From assembly GCA_004369045.1 (NCBI GenBank), contig ML213529.1:1-20891 (forward strand): DNA of 20,891 nt, given 5' to 3'. Source of the DNA: Heliocybe sulcata. Lineage: Eukaryota > Basidiomycota > Agaricomycetes > Gloeophyllales > Gloeophyllaceae. Under the pieces are notes generated by a model that saw only the letters and a list, made by a program, of their open reading frames with translations, was not told the origin of the DNA and did not search any database. Positions 1-10,417 of this stretch are shown here, one piece after another. Position 1 is the stretch's first letter. Every line of letters starts with the position of its first letter. The translations under genes and the position numbers were made by a program.

Positions 1-430
1 AATAAAGAGCTGTTTCGTCTCGGTGTTGTTGAGGCAAACCTCACGCCGCCTGCAGTGTCCTCGGATCACAGGATGTCGGCTCACCTGTCGTTGATCGCTG
101 GCAATCCAGGAGAGCCTCGTGAGGAGCTCACTGTTACGCGCCACGATGAGCCTGGCGGAAGGGTTGTTTCTCAATCCAGTCTAGCAATACCCAACTCCAC
201 TGTCACTCGTTCCAGCTACATGACCTCCACTACTAGCACATCTCAGATGTCCGGGTTGTCCGACTTCCCCTCTCCACCTGCTCTGCAGGCGACCCCTGGA
301 CACATGTCCATTATCCATTCCTACTTCAATGATACACCTCAGCAACAAGAGGAAGACCCATCTGCCTTGGGTCATCTGCGCCCTCAGCCTCTCCGACAAG
401 CTAGCAACACCACCTCATCAGGAAAATTGC
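1..430 (+). CDS. Unrecognised protein, C-terminal or internal exon, cut by window edge
   Basis: The frame beginning at base 1 is open through the window edge and runs to a TAA at about 466, so the start lies to the left. The product is low in hydrophobic residues and rich in Ser, Thr, Pro and Gln (for example FPSPPALQATPGHMS and SNTTSSG), as expected for a disordered tail. No domain is recognised. Base composition turns AT-rich from about position 425, so the last 12-13 codons of the frame (KLHIILKALCHYKV) may be intron or transposon sequence rather than protein. I therefore end the call near 430. The nearest other plus-strand coding sequence with a similar Ser/Thr/Pro-rich character is at 6327-6911. 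The two could be parts of one gene separated by an insertion, but no sequence joins them. Function unknown. Confidence 0.45.
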
Positions 431-989
431 ATATCATTTTAAAGGCTTTATGTCACTATAAAGTATGATAACAACTTAAAGTAATTAAAGGACTCTAAGA
501 CAACCCCCCTTTTCTATAGAGCAGTGAAGTGAAGGTTCTTGGAGGGGCTCAATTTGAAGACATGAAAGAAGGTCAAAGCTCCAGAATAAGAGTAGCATTT
601 CAGGAGCTTCATAGACTCCCCAAATCTTCTATGTCTTATAATAAGAAAAGGCATGCTAATATAAATTGATTGATAATGCAATTACAGGATTCAAAAAGCT
701 ATTGAAATGGGTCCGTGTACCAGGACCCATTCCCCTCCTCGCATTGGTCTCTCCTTCGCCTATTATCCCAGCCAACAATCACAAGGTAGCAGATGATGTA
801 GTAGCTGAAGCACCAGAATGTTCCGAGGTATTGGTGCTCACTTGCATCGCAATAGCCTCCAGAGCCTCAAAGTCAATTCCTGCGTCCGCTGCATCTTCCT
901 CATCTTCCTCATCAATAGAGACATTGCCCTGCTGACTAAGTTGAGAATACATCAATCAGTCATTCTCAGAAAGCTGAAGACTAGAGTCA
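431..989. other. Gene-free AT-rich stretch at left end of putative element
   Basis: No convincing gene is seen here. The short frames carry neither family motifs nor consistent splice sites. The stretch is AT-rich up to about 690 and lies 3' of the DUF6532 gene on the minus strand. It holds the perfect hairpin at 706-731. It probably contains the left end of the mobile segment, but terminal repeats and a target-site duplication could not be identified by eye. Confidence 0.4.
706..731. repeat. 9-bp perfect inverted repeat (hairpin)
   Basis: AATGGGTCC is followed by an 8-nt loop and then GGACCCATT, a perfect 9-bp stem. It sits 260 bp beyond the stop codon of the DUF6532 gene. Its role is unknown. 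It could be part of a transposon subterminal region. Confidence 0.6.
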
Positions 990-2907
990 TTACCAGATCC
1001 GCAGGTAGACAGTCCTTGAGAAGTTCTCTAGCCATCCTGGTGCCTTCTTGTGCAGACGCTTGACATGATTGAGGTTGCTCTTGTACCTAGTCATCACATG
1101 GTTAAACAGAGTCTTAACCGTAAACGTATACCCACCTCTTGCACCACAACTCCTCAGAGAACTTTTCTCTGATGTAAGATCCAGTCTTCCAGTCAGAAAG
1201 AGCCGCCTCAATCTATGATGGCAACATTAGTAGATGAATCAGAGACACAGCCCCACTTACCGCTGTCATGGCCAGAGCCCACAAAGGATGAGGAATGTTG
1301 CGGAAGCACCCAGGATACCTAGACCCATCGGCCTTCGACGAGTAGAACCACTGGCTCTGGATAACAGCTTCCAGAGCTGGATTGCCCAGAGGTTTTTGCA
1401 AGTTGACACTCTGTTCCTGAAGCGATATTCAATATATGTACGTGGAGAGAAAATGACTATGACTTTACAACGATATCCAAGTCGCCAAAGGCAAAGCGGA
1501 ACTGCTTCTCAGCAGTTAGCCATTCAATGCGCTGCTTGAGAGCCTTGCCCTGCAGACCACCAGGGATATGATATGCTCCCATATTGCCAGCTGCCTTGTC
1601 CTTGACCTGACCTCTTACAGTGGCGGCACCCTTCCAGGCCTGGTAGTCACAACATTTAGCAGCAGTAAAGATAGTATCAGTGTTATAGACAACGACAACA
1701 GAGAGAAACACCACCAAAATGCTTACATAGTCCTCCACATGTACCTTCTGATCAGACAGCTTCATATCTGCACAAAGCTTCTTCCAAATATTGCGCGTCT
1801 CATTTGAAGCAGCAGCAGCCTCACTCAATGCCTTCCGGGTGAGCTTCTTACGGTCGAATGGGAATGGATCCTCCGAACAGATAAGGGTCCGCAGAATCTT
1901 GTTGCCTAAGTCAGCCAGGTCCCACATGGGCCCTGCAGGGAGAGCTCCCAAGGTTACGGTCGCCTTCTTCTCTCTCGTCCTCTTGGCTTGGACACGCCCT
2001 AGCTCTTCTATTATGAACTGGGAAGCAATTAGCATCTGAAGTTATGCCAACATCAAACATACCTCTGGTGCTTCAATAGTATCTAACTCATGCCCTTGAC
2101 CCTCCTCTACGCCATCACCCTCCTCCTCCTCCGCCTGGTTGTCCTCCTCATTGCCACCCTTCTCATCGGAGGATTCCATCTCACTGCTGTCAGTGTCATC
2201 TCCCCGCCCTAGAGCCTTAGTCTTGGTAACGCTTCCACCTGTATAACATGTTAGTCATTGATCTAACGTCTTGGGTTCACAAACCTCCAAACATTCTGGC
2301 CAACTCCTCTTCATCCTGGTCAAGAGGAAGATCATCGTTATGCTGCCTTTTGTTACGATGAGCATCTGCCTCCTTATCCAACATGTCAGATGCTCTCTTG
2401 CGGACTTCTGGAGGTTACGTTATTAGTTTTGCATGTAGACGCTATAAGCTGTGACATACCTGCATGCTTAGCCACATCAGAAGCAGTCTTGGACTTCTTC
2501 AAAGCGGCCTTGACAGCCTTTGAGATCTTTTCACCATTGCTGCTGATGTGGATGTAATCAGAAAGTCCAGGCACAAGAGAAGCAAGATTAGCAAGTATAG
2601 ATGCCTCGCCACCAGTAATGTCATCGCCGTCTTCTTTGCCCTGCATGCTAGCCTTACTGACCCCACCAGATGCCTTGGATCCCTTGCTGGATGCCCTACT
2701 AGTCCTCGCCTTACTAGCCGTAGACTTGCTAGTAGTGGACACCGATGGCGAAGGTGAGTGATAGACCACAGCTTTACCTGGGGCCTTCCCTTTTGTGCTA
2801 GACTTTGAGCCTTGCTTTTTGGCTGGGAGAGGTGAGGAAGGCGTATCCTGATCTACTACATCGTCTTCGTCTTCAAGGATAACAGTCCTACGAGTTCTGG
2901 GCAGCAT
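990..2907 (-). CDS. DUF6532-type protein of agaricomycete mobile elements, apparently intact
   Basis: Eight exons on the minus strand join without a frame break: 2907-2460, 2407-2285, 2238-2063, 2017-1727, 1639-1469, 1416-1261, 1212-1136 and 1086-990. They encode about 512 residues. All introns are GT...AG and 45-87 nt; the fourth exon is preceded by a good GCTAAT branch site. The N-terminal 240 residues are charged and disordered (Ser/Lys runs, then a Glu/Asp-rich stretch). The C-terminal 270 residues have the DUF6532 pattern: DPFPFDRKKL, then GQVKDKA, LGNPALEAVI, IPHPLWALAMTA|IEAAL and a closing YKSNLNHVKRL. DUF6532 proteins are known from agaricomycete genomes, often near transposons, and have no assigned biochemical role. 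The start at 2907 (MLPRTRRT) is the first Met of the open acidic/basic exon. The neighbour upstream on the same strand is the decayed Tet/JBP gene, 365 bp away. Unlike that neighbour I see no lesion here. Confidence 0.75.
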
Positions 2908-3272
2908 CTTATAGGCATATTGCTTTAGCACAGTCAACGTTAGCAATTATCGGTAACTTACCTTGGTGCTGATTAGAGGCAAACGTTTGGGCCCAGTGTT
3001 GTCGCCCAGGACTCTGCCAGAAAGCTACAAACCAGCTGAATGAGACGACACTTAGTGCTGAACAGCAAGAATTTACGGTGTGGAACACCATACTTTGCTG
3101 AGCGGCTAGAATTACACCTGGAAAAAAGCAGAACCTAAGATAAAGGGAACGAACACGATTGTAAGCAAAGGGGAGGAAGCGCCCTAACTTGAACATGGAC
3201 CCGTGAAAATAATTACCACCCTCCTTCCGGTGGCGCTGATTATATTGCTTTATGTAATACGACTAGCAAAGA
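2908..3272. other. Intergenic spacer between DUF6532 and Tet/JBP genes
   Basis: This 365-bp stretch separates the Tet/JBP stop codon from the DUF6532 start on the minus strand. A minus-strand frame runs through part of it (from 3196) but has no recognisable motif. It should contain the DUF6532 promoter. A non-coding 5' exon for that gene is possible. Nothing else is supported. Confidence 0.4.
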
Positions 3273-6247
3273 TCAATAGAATAAATCATGGTAAGTCAAA
3301 TCCACACCGCCAGTATCGTCCATAACCTCCTCATCTCCAACACCTGCAGTATGGCGCACCACCAAATAAGCATTATCCTTCCAACCGTTGAAGTTGCTCA
3401 ACCAATTTAGGAACTCCTTGTCAGTATGACCGACAATGGAGCCACATATGCCCTCGTAAAGCAGGTTGAAGTGAGTTATACCACTTGAGTTGAATAGCAG
3501 GAAGTCACCGGGGCGTAGGTCAAACACCCAGCCCGGCTCCTTGAGGCAGAAATGACCACCCTTGTAGTCACCAAAAGGTATAACAATGCAAAAACCGAGG
3601 TCTCTGACATCCCGATGACCCTTAGTCGAGACGTTGAAGTTGAAAACAAGGCCTGTGAATGGGAACAGAGGGACACGAGAATTCAAGGGAAGGGATCCGC
3701 AGCATTCAACCTGGATCTCAATATCTCTTCCGACGAGTTCCTGTATCTGCAAAAGTATTACAGATGTTGCACCTCTATAAGAGATCAAATACATACCTTG
3801 CTCTCCACCCACTCAAGTACATCGGAAAGAGACTCTGTCAAGTTAAGATAGAGATTCTAGAACTTCTGTAGATCAGTTGACGTCCTCGGAGCGAGCTGGA
3901 AGTAGTTGGTCTTAAGAATACCAGGCCTCCTTGATAAGGAGGGATGGATGTCACAGGAGTTAGAATTGCCCTGTAAATCTGTCAGAAATGGCACAAAAGT
4001 GAATGAGGCGACATTACCTTGGTGCTATATCTGTTGTACCATGAAAAGTGAAGCACTTCAAATAATGGTTCATCTTGAGGTCCACGCTGTCTCAGAATAT
4101 CATGACGCCCAAGGGCAGCCCTTATGGAGTTGGTGAGAGAGTCTCTCATGCTCTGAGGCATTGAAGTGCAAAGCAAAGCTTGAAGTTTACCGTCCAGACC
4201 TTCAAAACATATAGCCTCACTACAATCAAAGGTTGAGTCAGTAAGAACACTACTTGAGGGGAGCACTCGATCACCTAGGTAGGTCATCACATGGAATGAG
4301 GAGATATCTATCTTCAGACTTCTTTATCCCTCCATCATAGAAGGATCTTAGCTTCAGAAAGCATTAAACGTTGAGCATCTGACTTAGATAGCAAAGCGCT
4401 CAACTCACCTGTTCTTGAAATGTGGCAAATGAGGCTGGAGGATGGTTCAGTGAATGTCCAGCCAGCAATCGTTGGCACTCCGTCCAAGAAGTTGTGTTCT
4501 TGCGTGTAACTCCACAGTTTTGATGAGAGGGATGCTCCGCATCAAAACCTGTGGTAATGGATATCACATTAGGGGCCGGGGATGACGGGAGCTCACAGGG
4601 AGAAGGCAGTGGCGCTAGTGTAGGAAGAGGCATAGGAAGAGGTGTAGGTGACTCAGATGCCTCTGGTGTTGGAAGAAAGAGCTCTTCCCTTGAGATCAGG
4701 GCTCTGGATAAGGAGGGGGCATCTCTGAAAGACTTGTGTGGTATGAGCAGCAGCTGTTTCCACGCCTCTGGATTACGTTTCACTAGAGAGAAGTGGCTGG
4801 CAGAAACATTAACTCAGGTAAACATGGCTGGGTTAGCAACTTACCTGAACCAGAAGCTATCCATGACCCTGTCACTCGCGGCCAGGTCACCTGCGTCGAC
4901 CTCCAGAGGTAAGCTCTTTTTCACCAGGTATATGGTAGGAAACAGTGCGCTCATGTTGAATGGCGCAACATAGCGAAGTGCACTCAATGTCGGTACAATA
5001 GTGGAGCAGACGAGACTCCCCACAGGGTCCTTCAAGTCTGGAGCTCTGAGAGTGTTGGCCATTGCATGAGCAACATCTCCGGACATAGCTGAGATAGCGT
5101 TTTTCATGCCTGCTAGACAGACCATCACTATAAGGTACATGGTACCTTGAGGGGATTCAGAGTTATGCTTTATCAAGATATGATTTGGGACTCACCCCCT
5201 GCTGCCAGAACCGCTACCTTAGAGCCTTCTTCCACCCAATCATAGAAAGTTCTCTTCGACGGCGGATTCTCCCATTTTGCAACCTCCTTCTCATAGATGC
5301 CAGCAATACTGCCCAGACTGTAATGGTTGAACAAACTCAATTGAAGGATGAGGCAGCATAAGGGGGAGATAAGGCTTACCTCTGAACGAGAGCGAAGAGC
5401 CTGAGCTGGTCAACCAGCAGAATGAAGCTAGTCTTGACACTCTGGGCTTGTGATTGCTGTACTCGTTGCACGAGGCACTTCAGAGACTCCCCAGTAGGCT
5501 GAGCGACAACATCTGAAGCATCATACAGTAAGGAATGCACGATGTGAGGGAATGTACTGTTAGAGCCTGAGCAAGCTTCACTGCGCATGAATGAAGCCAA
5601 TCTTGCCAGAAAGGGGCCTGAATCAGAGTGCACTGCAGCAGCAGCATTTACTTGTTGCCAAGCAGCGTTGAAGTTCACTGTACCCCGGTTACACACCCAA
5701 TCTGCAGAATTGCCTCCCTGCTGTCCTCCACCTGGCGATCCTCCACCCCCACCATCAGGCAACACAATCTCGTCCATGCTGGCCCCATCCTTCCCCTTCC
5801 CCTTCCCCTCCCGCCTGCCAGCCCTGCCACCTCGCCCACCCCCACCACCAGCCTTGCTTCTTGGGCGCCCGGGCCGGTCATATGGCTTGCTTCTGCCCTC
5901 ATTACCTTCAGAAAGCTTGTCAGTATCTATCCTATGTCCTGTAAATCTTATGCTTACTGTGTTCTGCTGGGGCTGGGGCTGCCGGAAAAGCCTGCAGACG
6001 CTGTAGCAAGCCTGCAAGGACTTTGTTGTTTTTCTGCTGGCTTAAAGAGCGCTTCAGTAGCTTTTGCAGCTCATAGTTCTCAGTTGAATCCAAGGTCAGG
6101 TAGGTATTGGTCATAGAGCTTAAGATCAGGACCACCAGAGAAGAAACAAGCACTTAGTTGGACGAGGAGGAGACAGCCTTGGGAATCATCGCACCAGCCT
6201 GCAGGGGTTCCCACAGTGTCTGAGTGCTGCTCTCGGTCAGGCGACAT
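3273..6247 (-). pseudogene. Tet/JBP-like 2-oxoglutarate/Fe(II) oxygenase gene, decayed
   Basis: The 3' part (3812-3273) carries a Tet/JBP oxygenase core: the iron-binding HxD in STKGHRDVRD (His at 3617-3615), GGHFCL, a GD turn in LRPGDFLLF, and the distal His in SGITHFN (3473-3471). Family members then have an Arg-x-Ser that holds 2-oxoglutarate; here it is Cys-Gly-Ser (TGT at 3446-3444). Upstream exons encode TYLGDRVLPSSSV, GRHDILR and FEVLHFSWYNRYSTK, as in fungal members. Upstream again are a long N-terminal region (5317-4845), a Gly/Arg-rich linker (about 5910-5700) and a Leu-rich start; ATG at 6247 is one candidate. Lesions: in-frame TAG at 3859-3857, at least two frame changes between about 4400 and 4300, and a one-base phase mismatch at the intron 4844-4783. 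The fungal family is expanded and linked to transposons, and presumably oxidises 5-methylcytosine. This copy should be inactive. Confidence 0.7.
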
Positions 6248-6326
6248 AATCTTCAGCAACTCTGTGCATCATCATGGCCCATATCTACAAGGTCACTGTT
6301 ATTGCTGATAATGAGCCTGTCATTAG

Positions 6327-6911
6327 ATGGGTATGCCTGCCAGACCTTTCATGAACAAGAAGCTCAAGTCGAGAACACAGGAGACAGATGCTAGGGCAGA
6401 CGTGCAGATAAGCATTCCAAGGAGATTGTTGGAATGCCATGGATATGTAGTGAGTGGTAACATCCTCTCCGATAGTGCCTTACTTATCTATTGAAGGCCA
6501 TCATTCTGAAGAAGGAGGGCGAAGAAGTGTTAAGTATCCAATCTTCGGACGCCATGTCTGCAGAGTCAGATTCTCAAAGGAGCCTCTCCGGAGATTCACC
6601 AAGGCAGCAGAACTTGTCCACAACCTCCCCACTTGCTCCAACCGCTAGGAAGTTCACCCCTCCTGTTGAGACAACACCGCCGGAGTCTCCCATGTTCAAG
6701 GATGAACATCCTTCCTTCCCTTCATCAACGCCTTCACATTTCTCGACAGCCACCGCGTACATCGAACATTACAATCGATATCCTGATCACTCTGAGCTGT
6801 ATCATAGCCCTGCTGAATCTGTTCCGGAGGTGAGTCATCTGCTGTTTCCGCTATAAATTATCTAATTCAGCTCTTTGTCCCTCGTGTTAGCCTGGAGTAA
6901 GCCAGTCTTGA
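6327..6911 (+). CDS. Unrecognised Ser/Pro-rich small protein or gene 3' part
   Basis: Three exons fit in phase: 6327-6449, 6497-6829 and 6891-6911, about 158 residues. The first intron (GTGAGT...TTGAAG) and second intron (GTGAGT...CTAAT...GTGTTAG) have normal signals; using the earlier CAG at 6870 would give a different short ending. The first exon is basic and structured (KKLKSRTQE, then VQISIPRRLLECHGYV). The second is a Ser/Thr/Pro-rich tail (LAPTARKFTPP, PSFPSSTPSHFSTA). ATG at 6327 follows an in-frame TAG, but that TAG could be a splice acceptor, in which case more 5' exons exist; an ATG at 6274 (MAHIYK) is another candidate start. The gene is divergent from the Tet/JBP gene and convergent with the FKS1 remnant, whose homology ends about 90 bp away. 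No family recognised. Confidence 0.45.
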
Positions 6912-6998
6912 GAGGGCGAGCATTTGAGATTGTCTGTCAATACTGTTTTTATTAGCTGTGGTACATAGTACAATACTATCGTAATGATGAGCTATGGG

Positions 6999-9900
6999 CT
7001 CTACCATCTTGACGGCAAACTTGTGCGCAGGCTGCAACATCGCATGGTGGCCCAAACCACAACCATACCATTTACCCGTCCACCAGGCCCAGTTAGAGGA
7101 ACACGGAAATCAAGATCTTGTAAACGGCCCACTGGATGGCAATGACGGCGATAAGACCAAGGACGGCATGCGCGACATTCCACAGCTCCAAGAACCACTA
7201 CAAGAGATTATTAGCCTATGTTAAAAGCAATAGAATGCTACCGGACGTACCAAGAACTCGAAGGCGCCTATGATACCGACAGTACCGAACATCTGCTCCT
7301 TGCCAGCAGCGATGTCACCAAGGATACCAATGTTCTCGGAGAAGATGTACTCACGAGCACCAACAATGGCAACAGGAGGCTTCTTGAACTCCTTCTGACC
7401 CCAGGTAGCATACGGGCTCTGTGTAGAGACAGAGTACTCTTCGAATTCACCGAGAATTTTGCGGATCTTGAGACACTCTTCGAGATAGTTATCCTGGTTG
7501 CCGTTGATGAGCTGCATGTACTCGCCGCGGTAGAAGATCATGGCATGGTTCTGATTGTCCGATTTACCGTCGCCCAAGATGGGGTTACCAGGAAGCTCAA
7601 TGTGGAACTTGGGACGGCGCCGCCCAGTTTCGGGGACAAACTCGGAGTAACCGTCGATGAGAGCAGAGAAGATTCGGGGATCACCGCCTTCCTTGCGAGG
7701 AGGTTCCTTGTCGAGGTATGCGATCTGGAGGTCGGGGTACGCACGAAGCAAGAACTCCGCATTCTCCTGCTCCTCCTTGTTGAACTTCGAGTACCGCTGC
7801 ATCGAGACGATAAACTTGAACTTGTGGCGTGCCATACGTTCGAGCTCACGCTCGAGCTTGTCGGTGTTGCCGCCGAAGAGTTGGACGACTTCCGGGTTCT
7901 CGACATGATACAGTAGCTTGATAGCCTTGGAGTAGTTCATCATACCGGAGACCGTGCGGTAGAGCATCTGAGCATGCAGTGAAGCCCAAATACGCATCTG
8001 AAGCGTAAATTCGGGTGCCGCACTCTTGAAACCAATGCAGTAGAATGGAAGATTGTCAGTCTTCGACTGGCCCTTCTCATCAGCGCCGAAGGGGTTGGGC
8101 CCATTGAACATCTGAGACTCCTCCGCCAGGATCTTGGTGTCCTTGACAAAGTTATCCCACTCGACGGGGTGCAGCTGCTTCAGATACTCGAGGAGCGTAA
8201 CACGGGTTGTCTGGTCCTCTTCGCGGATGATCTCACGCAACGACAGAAGGATCTGATAACAGCAGTCAGCGAACGAGTATAAACACACCCATGCACGAAG
8301 TCCCACCTTCTCACTGTAATGCGGCCTCAACACTGTGAAGGTTGGCATGGCATCCACAGGGACGGGCTCGGGGATTGCTGTGGTCAAGGATTGCGCGAAG
8401 AATGAAATCCTCCGCTCTGCCTCGCTACCGCGGGGGAAGAACTCTCCCTTGAAATTCTTATCACTCTGCGAGAGGAAGAATGCTGGGGCGCGCAGGCTGT
8501 GGCGACCCTCGTTACCCTGGTCAACCTGGTGGTATAGCAGCTTCTGGACGTGGTCGATGGAGAGGAGGTGCTCGCGGTACATGGAGATGATGATGGCGTT
8601 CCAAATTTGCGAGACCAAGACCTGTATAATGCATTAGTAATCAAGACATGTCGTAAACAGAGGCCGAACTCTCCTTGGGCTTGTATTTGACCTCCATATC
8701 CGCAGTGGCCAAAAGCTTGGTGTAGATCCTCTTCGACAAGCGGGTATAGATATCCTTCCACGGCGTCCACATACTCAAGCCCAGAATGAAACTCCTGGCG
8801 ATCGAGATCACCGTATACCAGATAATGTACCAAAGGAAAGTGTCGAGGAAGAACAAGACGAGGTCCATGATGTACATGATCGTGAGCGTGAACACAGCCT
8901 GGTTGCGACACAGCCCATTGCCGAAGTAGTGATCATTACATCCCTGGATCTTCATACCCGCCATGACACGGATGGATTCCCCAAACCGCGCTGTCAAGAA
9001 GAAGTAGGACTCCGTGAGCTTGCATCCAAAGATCAGTACCCAAAGAAGAACCGAGCCGAGGTGCGCCTGGAAATGCAGATCGGGGTAACTCACCGTGAAC
9101 GTCTGGCTCGCGAGGTACTTCCTCGACTTCCCCGCGACACGATCGCCGAACGTTCGACCGGAGGGCATAATGGCAAACAGGACCGTCGCGACCACGGAGA
9201 TGAAAAACTGGATGATACCGAGGATGAGCGGCAACGACCCGCCGCTCCCGTTGCCAACAGCGATCGCGACGTAGAATGTAGGGCCAGCAGTGAGGCTGAG
9301 GGTGATGAACAGGAAGATTAACCGACACGTAAGGTGAGATGTGTTGTTCCAGGTGGTCGGGATGTACGAGAACTCCGCAATTGTCGCAAGGATCATGATA
9401 GCCGTGGCAACAGCGCCGCCGAGTGCAGTGGCGGACCATGTGATGGCGGCGGAGGTGTCACCGCCGTACACCGTTGGAGAGTTATACGCCGTGTAGAACC
9501 AGTATATGGAAGAAGTTGACCAGGAGATGACCAAACGACCGCTTCTCATAGTAGGTCTTGAAGAAGACGCGGTTCCATTTGATGCGGTCGAACTTCATGA
9601 AGCGTTGTGCCGGCGCGACGTCAACTAGGTGGGTCTGGTAGGGAACAGTTAGGCTTACCAAGGAGTACGAGTACTGAATAACATACCTTGTCGGCAAGAA
9701 CAATCCTCGCGATACCTTCAGGGTGCCAGAAAAGCTGGTTCACATCATTGTATCCGATGATTTGGTCGTGATCCCGTTCCCTCCGCACGAACTTGCCATC
9801 AACCACCTCGTAGCCCTGGTCCTGGATAAACCGATACAGCAGCTTCACCACAGCACGCAAGTACAAGCCCTCGGGCGCGGGGTCTAGCCGGTTTTGGCAC

Positions 9901-10417
9901 TCCGGTGACTGGTAATAGTCATCCGCACACTTGAAGATGAAGCACAAACACTCCGGCATGAACCACACTTGCGCCACCTCGCCCCAACAAAGGAGGAACA
10001 ATGCGATTTGCCGCAGGTGATCATACTGGCTCATGTTGTTCATAGCTTGATGCCACCGCTCCATTGCAGAACTCAATGACTTCTCCGCACCCCTTCCACC
10101 CCGGCGCTTCGTCGACTTGAGCCGCTGCAGGCCGGGGTTCTGTGTCTGCCCGACGGCGTCATCGAGGTCGAGCTGCGCGGCGAAGTACCACTTGCGGTAG
10201 TTGGCATGTTGTCTGCCAATATAGTCGGCATGTAGCGTTAGTAGAGCCTGGTCGGCGACATGCGCGACGCGCGACTGTCAAGCAGCTGCATCACAAAATC
10301 GAACTAGATTCGAGAATACGGCGTTAGAATGCCACGAAGCGAGAGCGCGTAGGATCGCATGCTATGCACCATGTTCCTCATGGAGTCCCGCTGGAAACCA
10401 AACTTCTGCATGAGTCA
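6999..10417 (-). pseudogene. FKS1: 1,3-beta-glucan synthase (FKS1) remnant, catalytic core deleted
   Basis: FKS1 is the membrane glycosyltransferase (GT48) that makes cell-wall beta-1,3-glucan. Exons follow its order: KFGFQRDSMRN (10417-10370), LLTLHADYIG and the FKS1 dom1 block PECLCFIFKCADDYY (10303-9687), RFMKFDRIKWNR (from 9634), transmembrane segments around 9480-8800 ending MEVKYKPK, then [19 protein letters not shown] to [19 protein letters not shown] and AAGKEQ (8621-7281). The sequence then jumps to the last membrane segments (WFLELWN, 7197) and WWTGKWYG...QPAHKFAVKMVE, ending near 6999. About 600 residues between FGT and the C-terminal membrane part, including the catalytic core, are missing. 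Further lesions: one base lost near 10252, about 23 bases lost at 9502-9513, splice donor GA instead of GT at 8673-8672, and a frame break at 7096. Non-functional. Confidence 0.9.

Larger units (their letters stand above)
480..6280. mobile_element. Putative mobile segment carrying Tet/JBP and DUF6532 genes
   Basis: The two minus-strand genes here belong to families that spread with transposons in agaricomycetes; Tet/JBP genes are known to travel with KDZ elements. No KDZ transposase, terminal inverted repeat or target-site duplication was found by eye, so the limits are guesses from composition and gene content. If this is an element, it is non-autonomous as seen here, or its transposase has been lost. 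Confidence 0.3.

Noticed and set aside
2036-2062. A 27-nt intron before an ATG in the DUF6532 gene, which would give a separate gene starting at 2035.
   Set aside because: The acceptor 18 nt further on gives a 45-nt intron with a GCTAAT branch site and keeps the frame, so one continuous gene is the better model.
5587-6116. Two long plus-strand Pro/Leu-rich frames.
   Set aside because: They mirror the Gly/Arg-rich linker of the minus-strand Tet/JBP gene; composition alone keeps them open.
7218-7916. Long plus-strand open frame (about 230 codons) opposite FKS1.
   Set aside because: It is the antisense shadow of a clearly recognised FKS1 exon and has no motif of its own.
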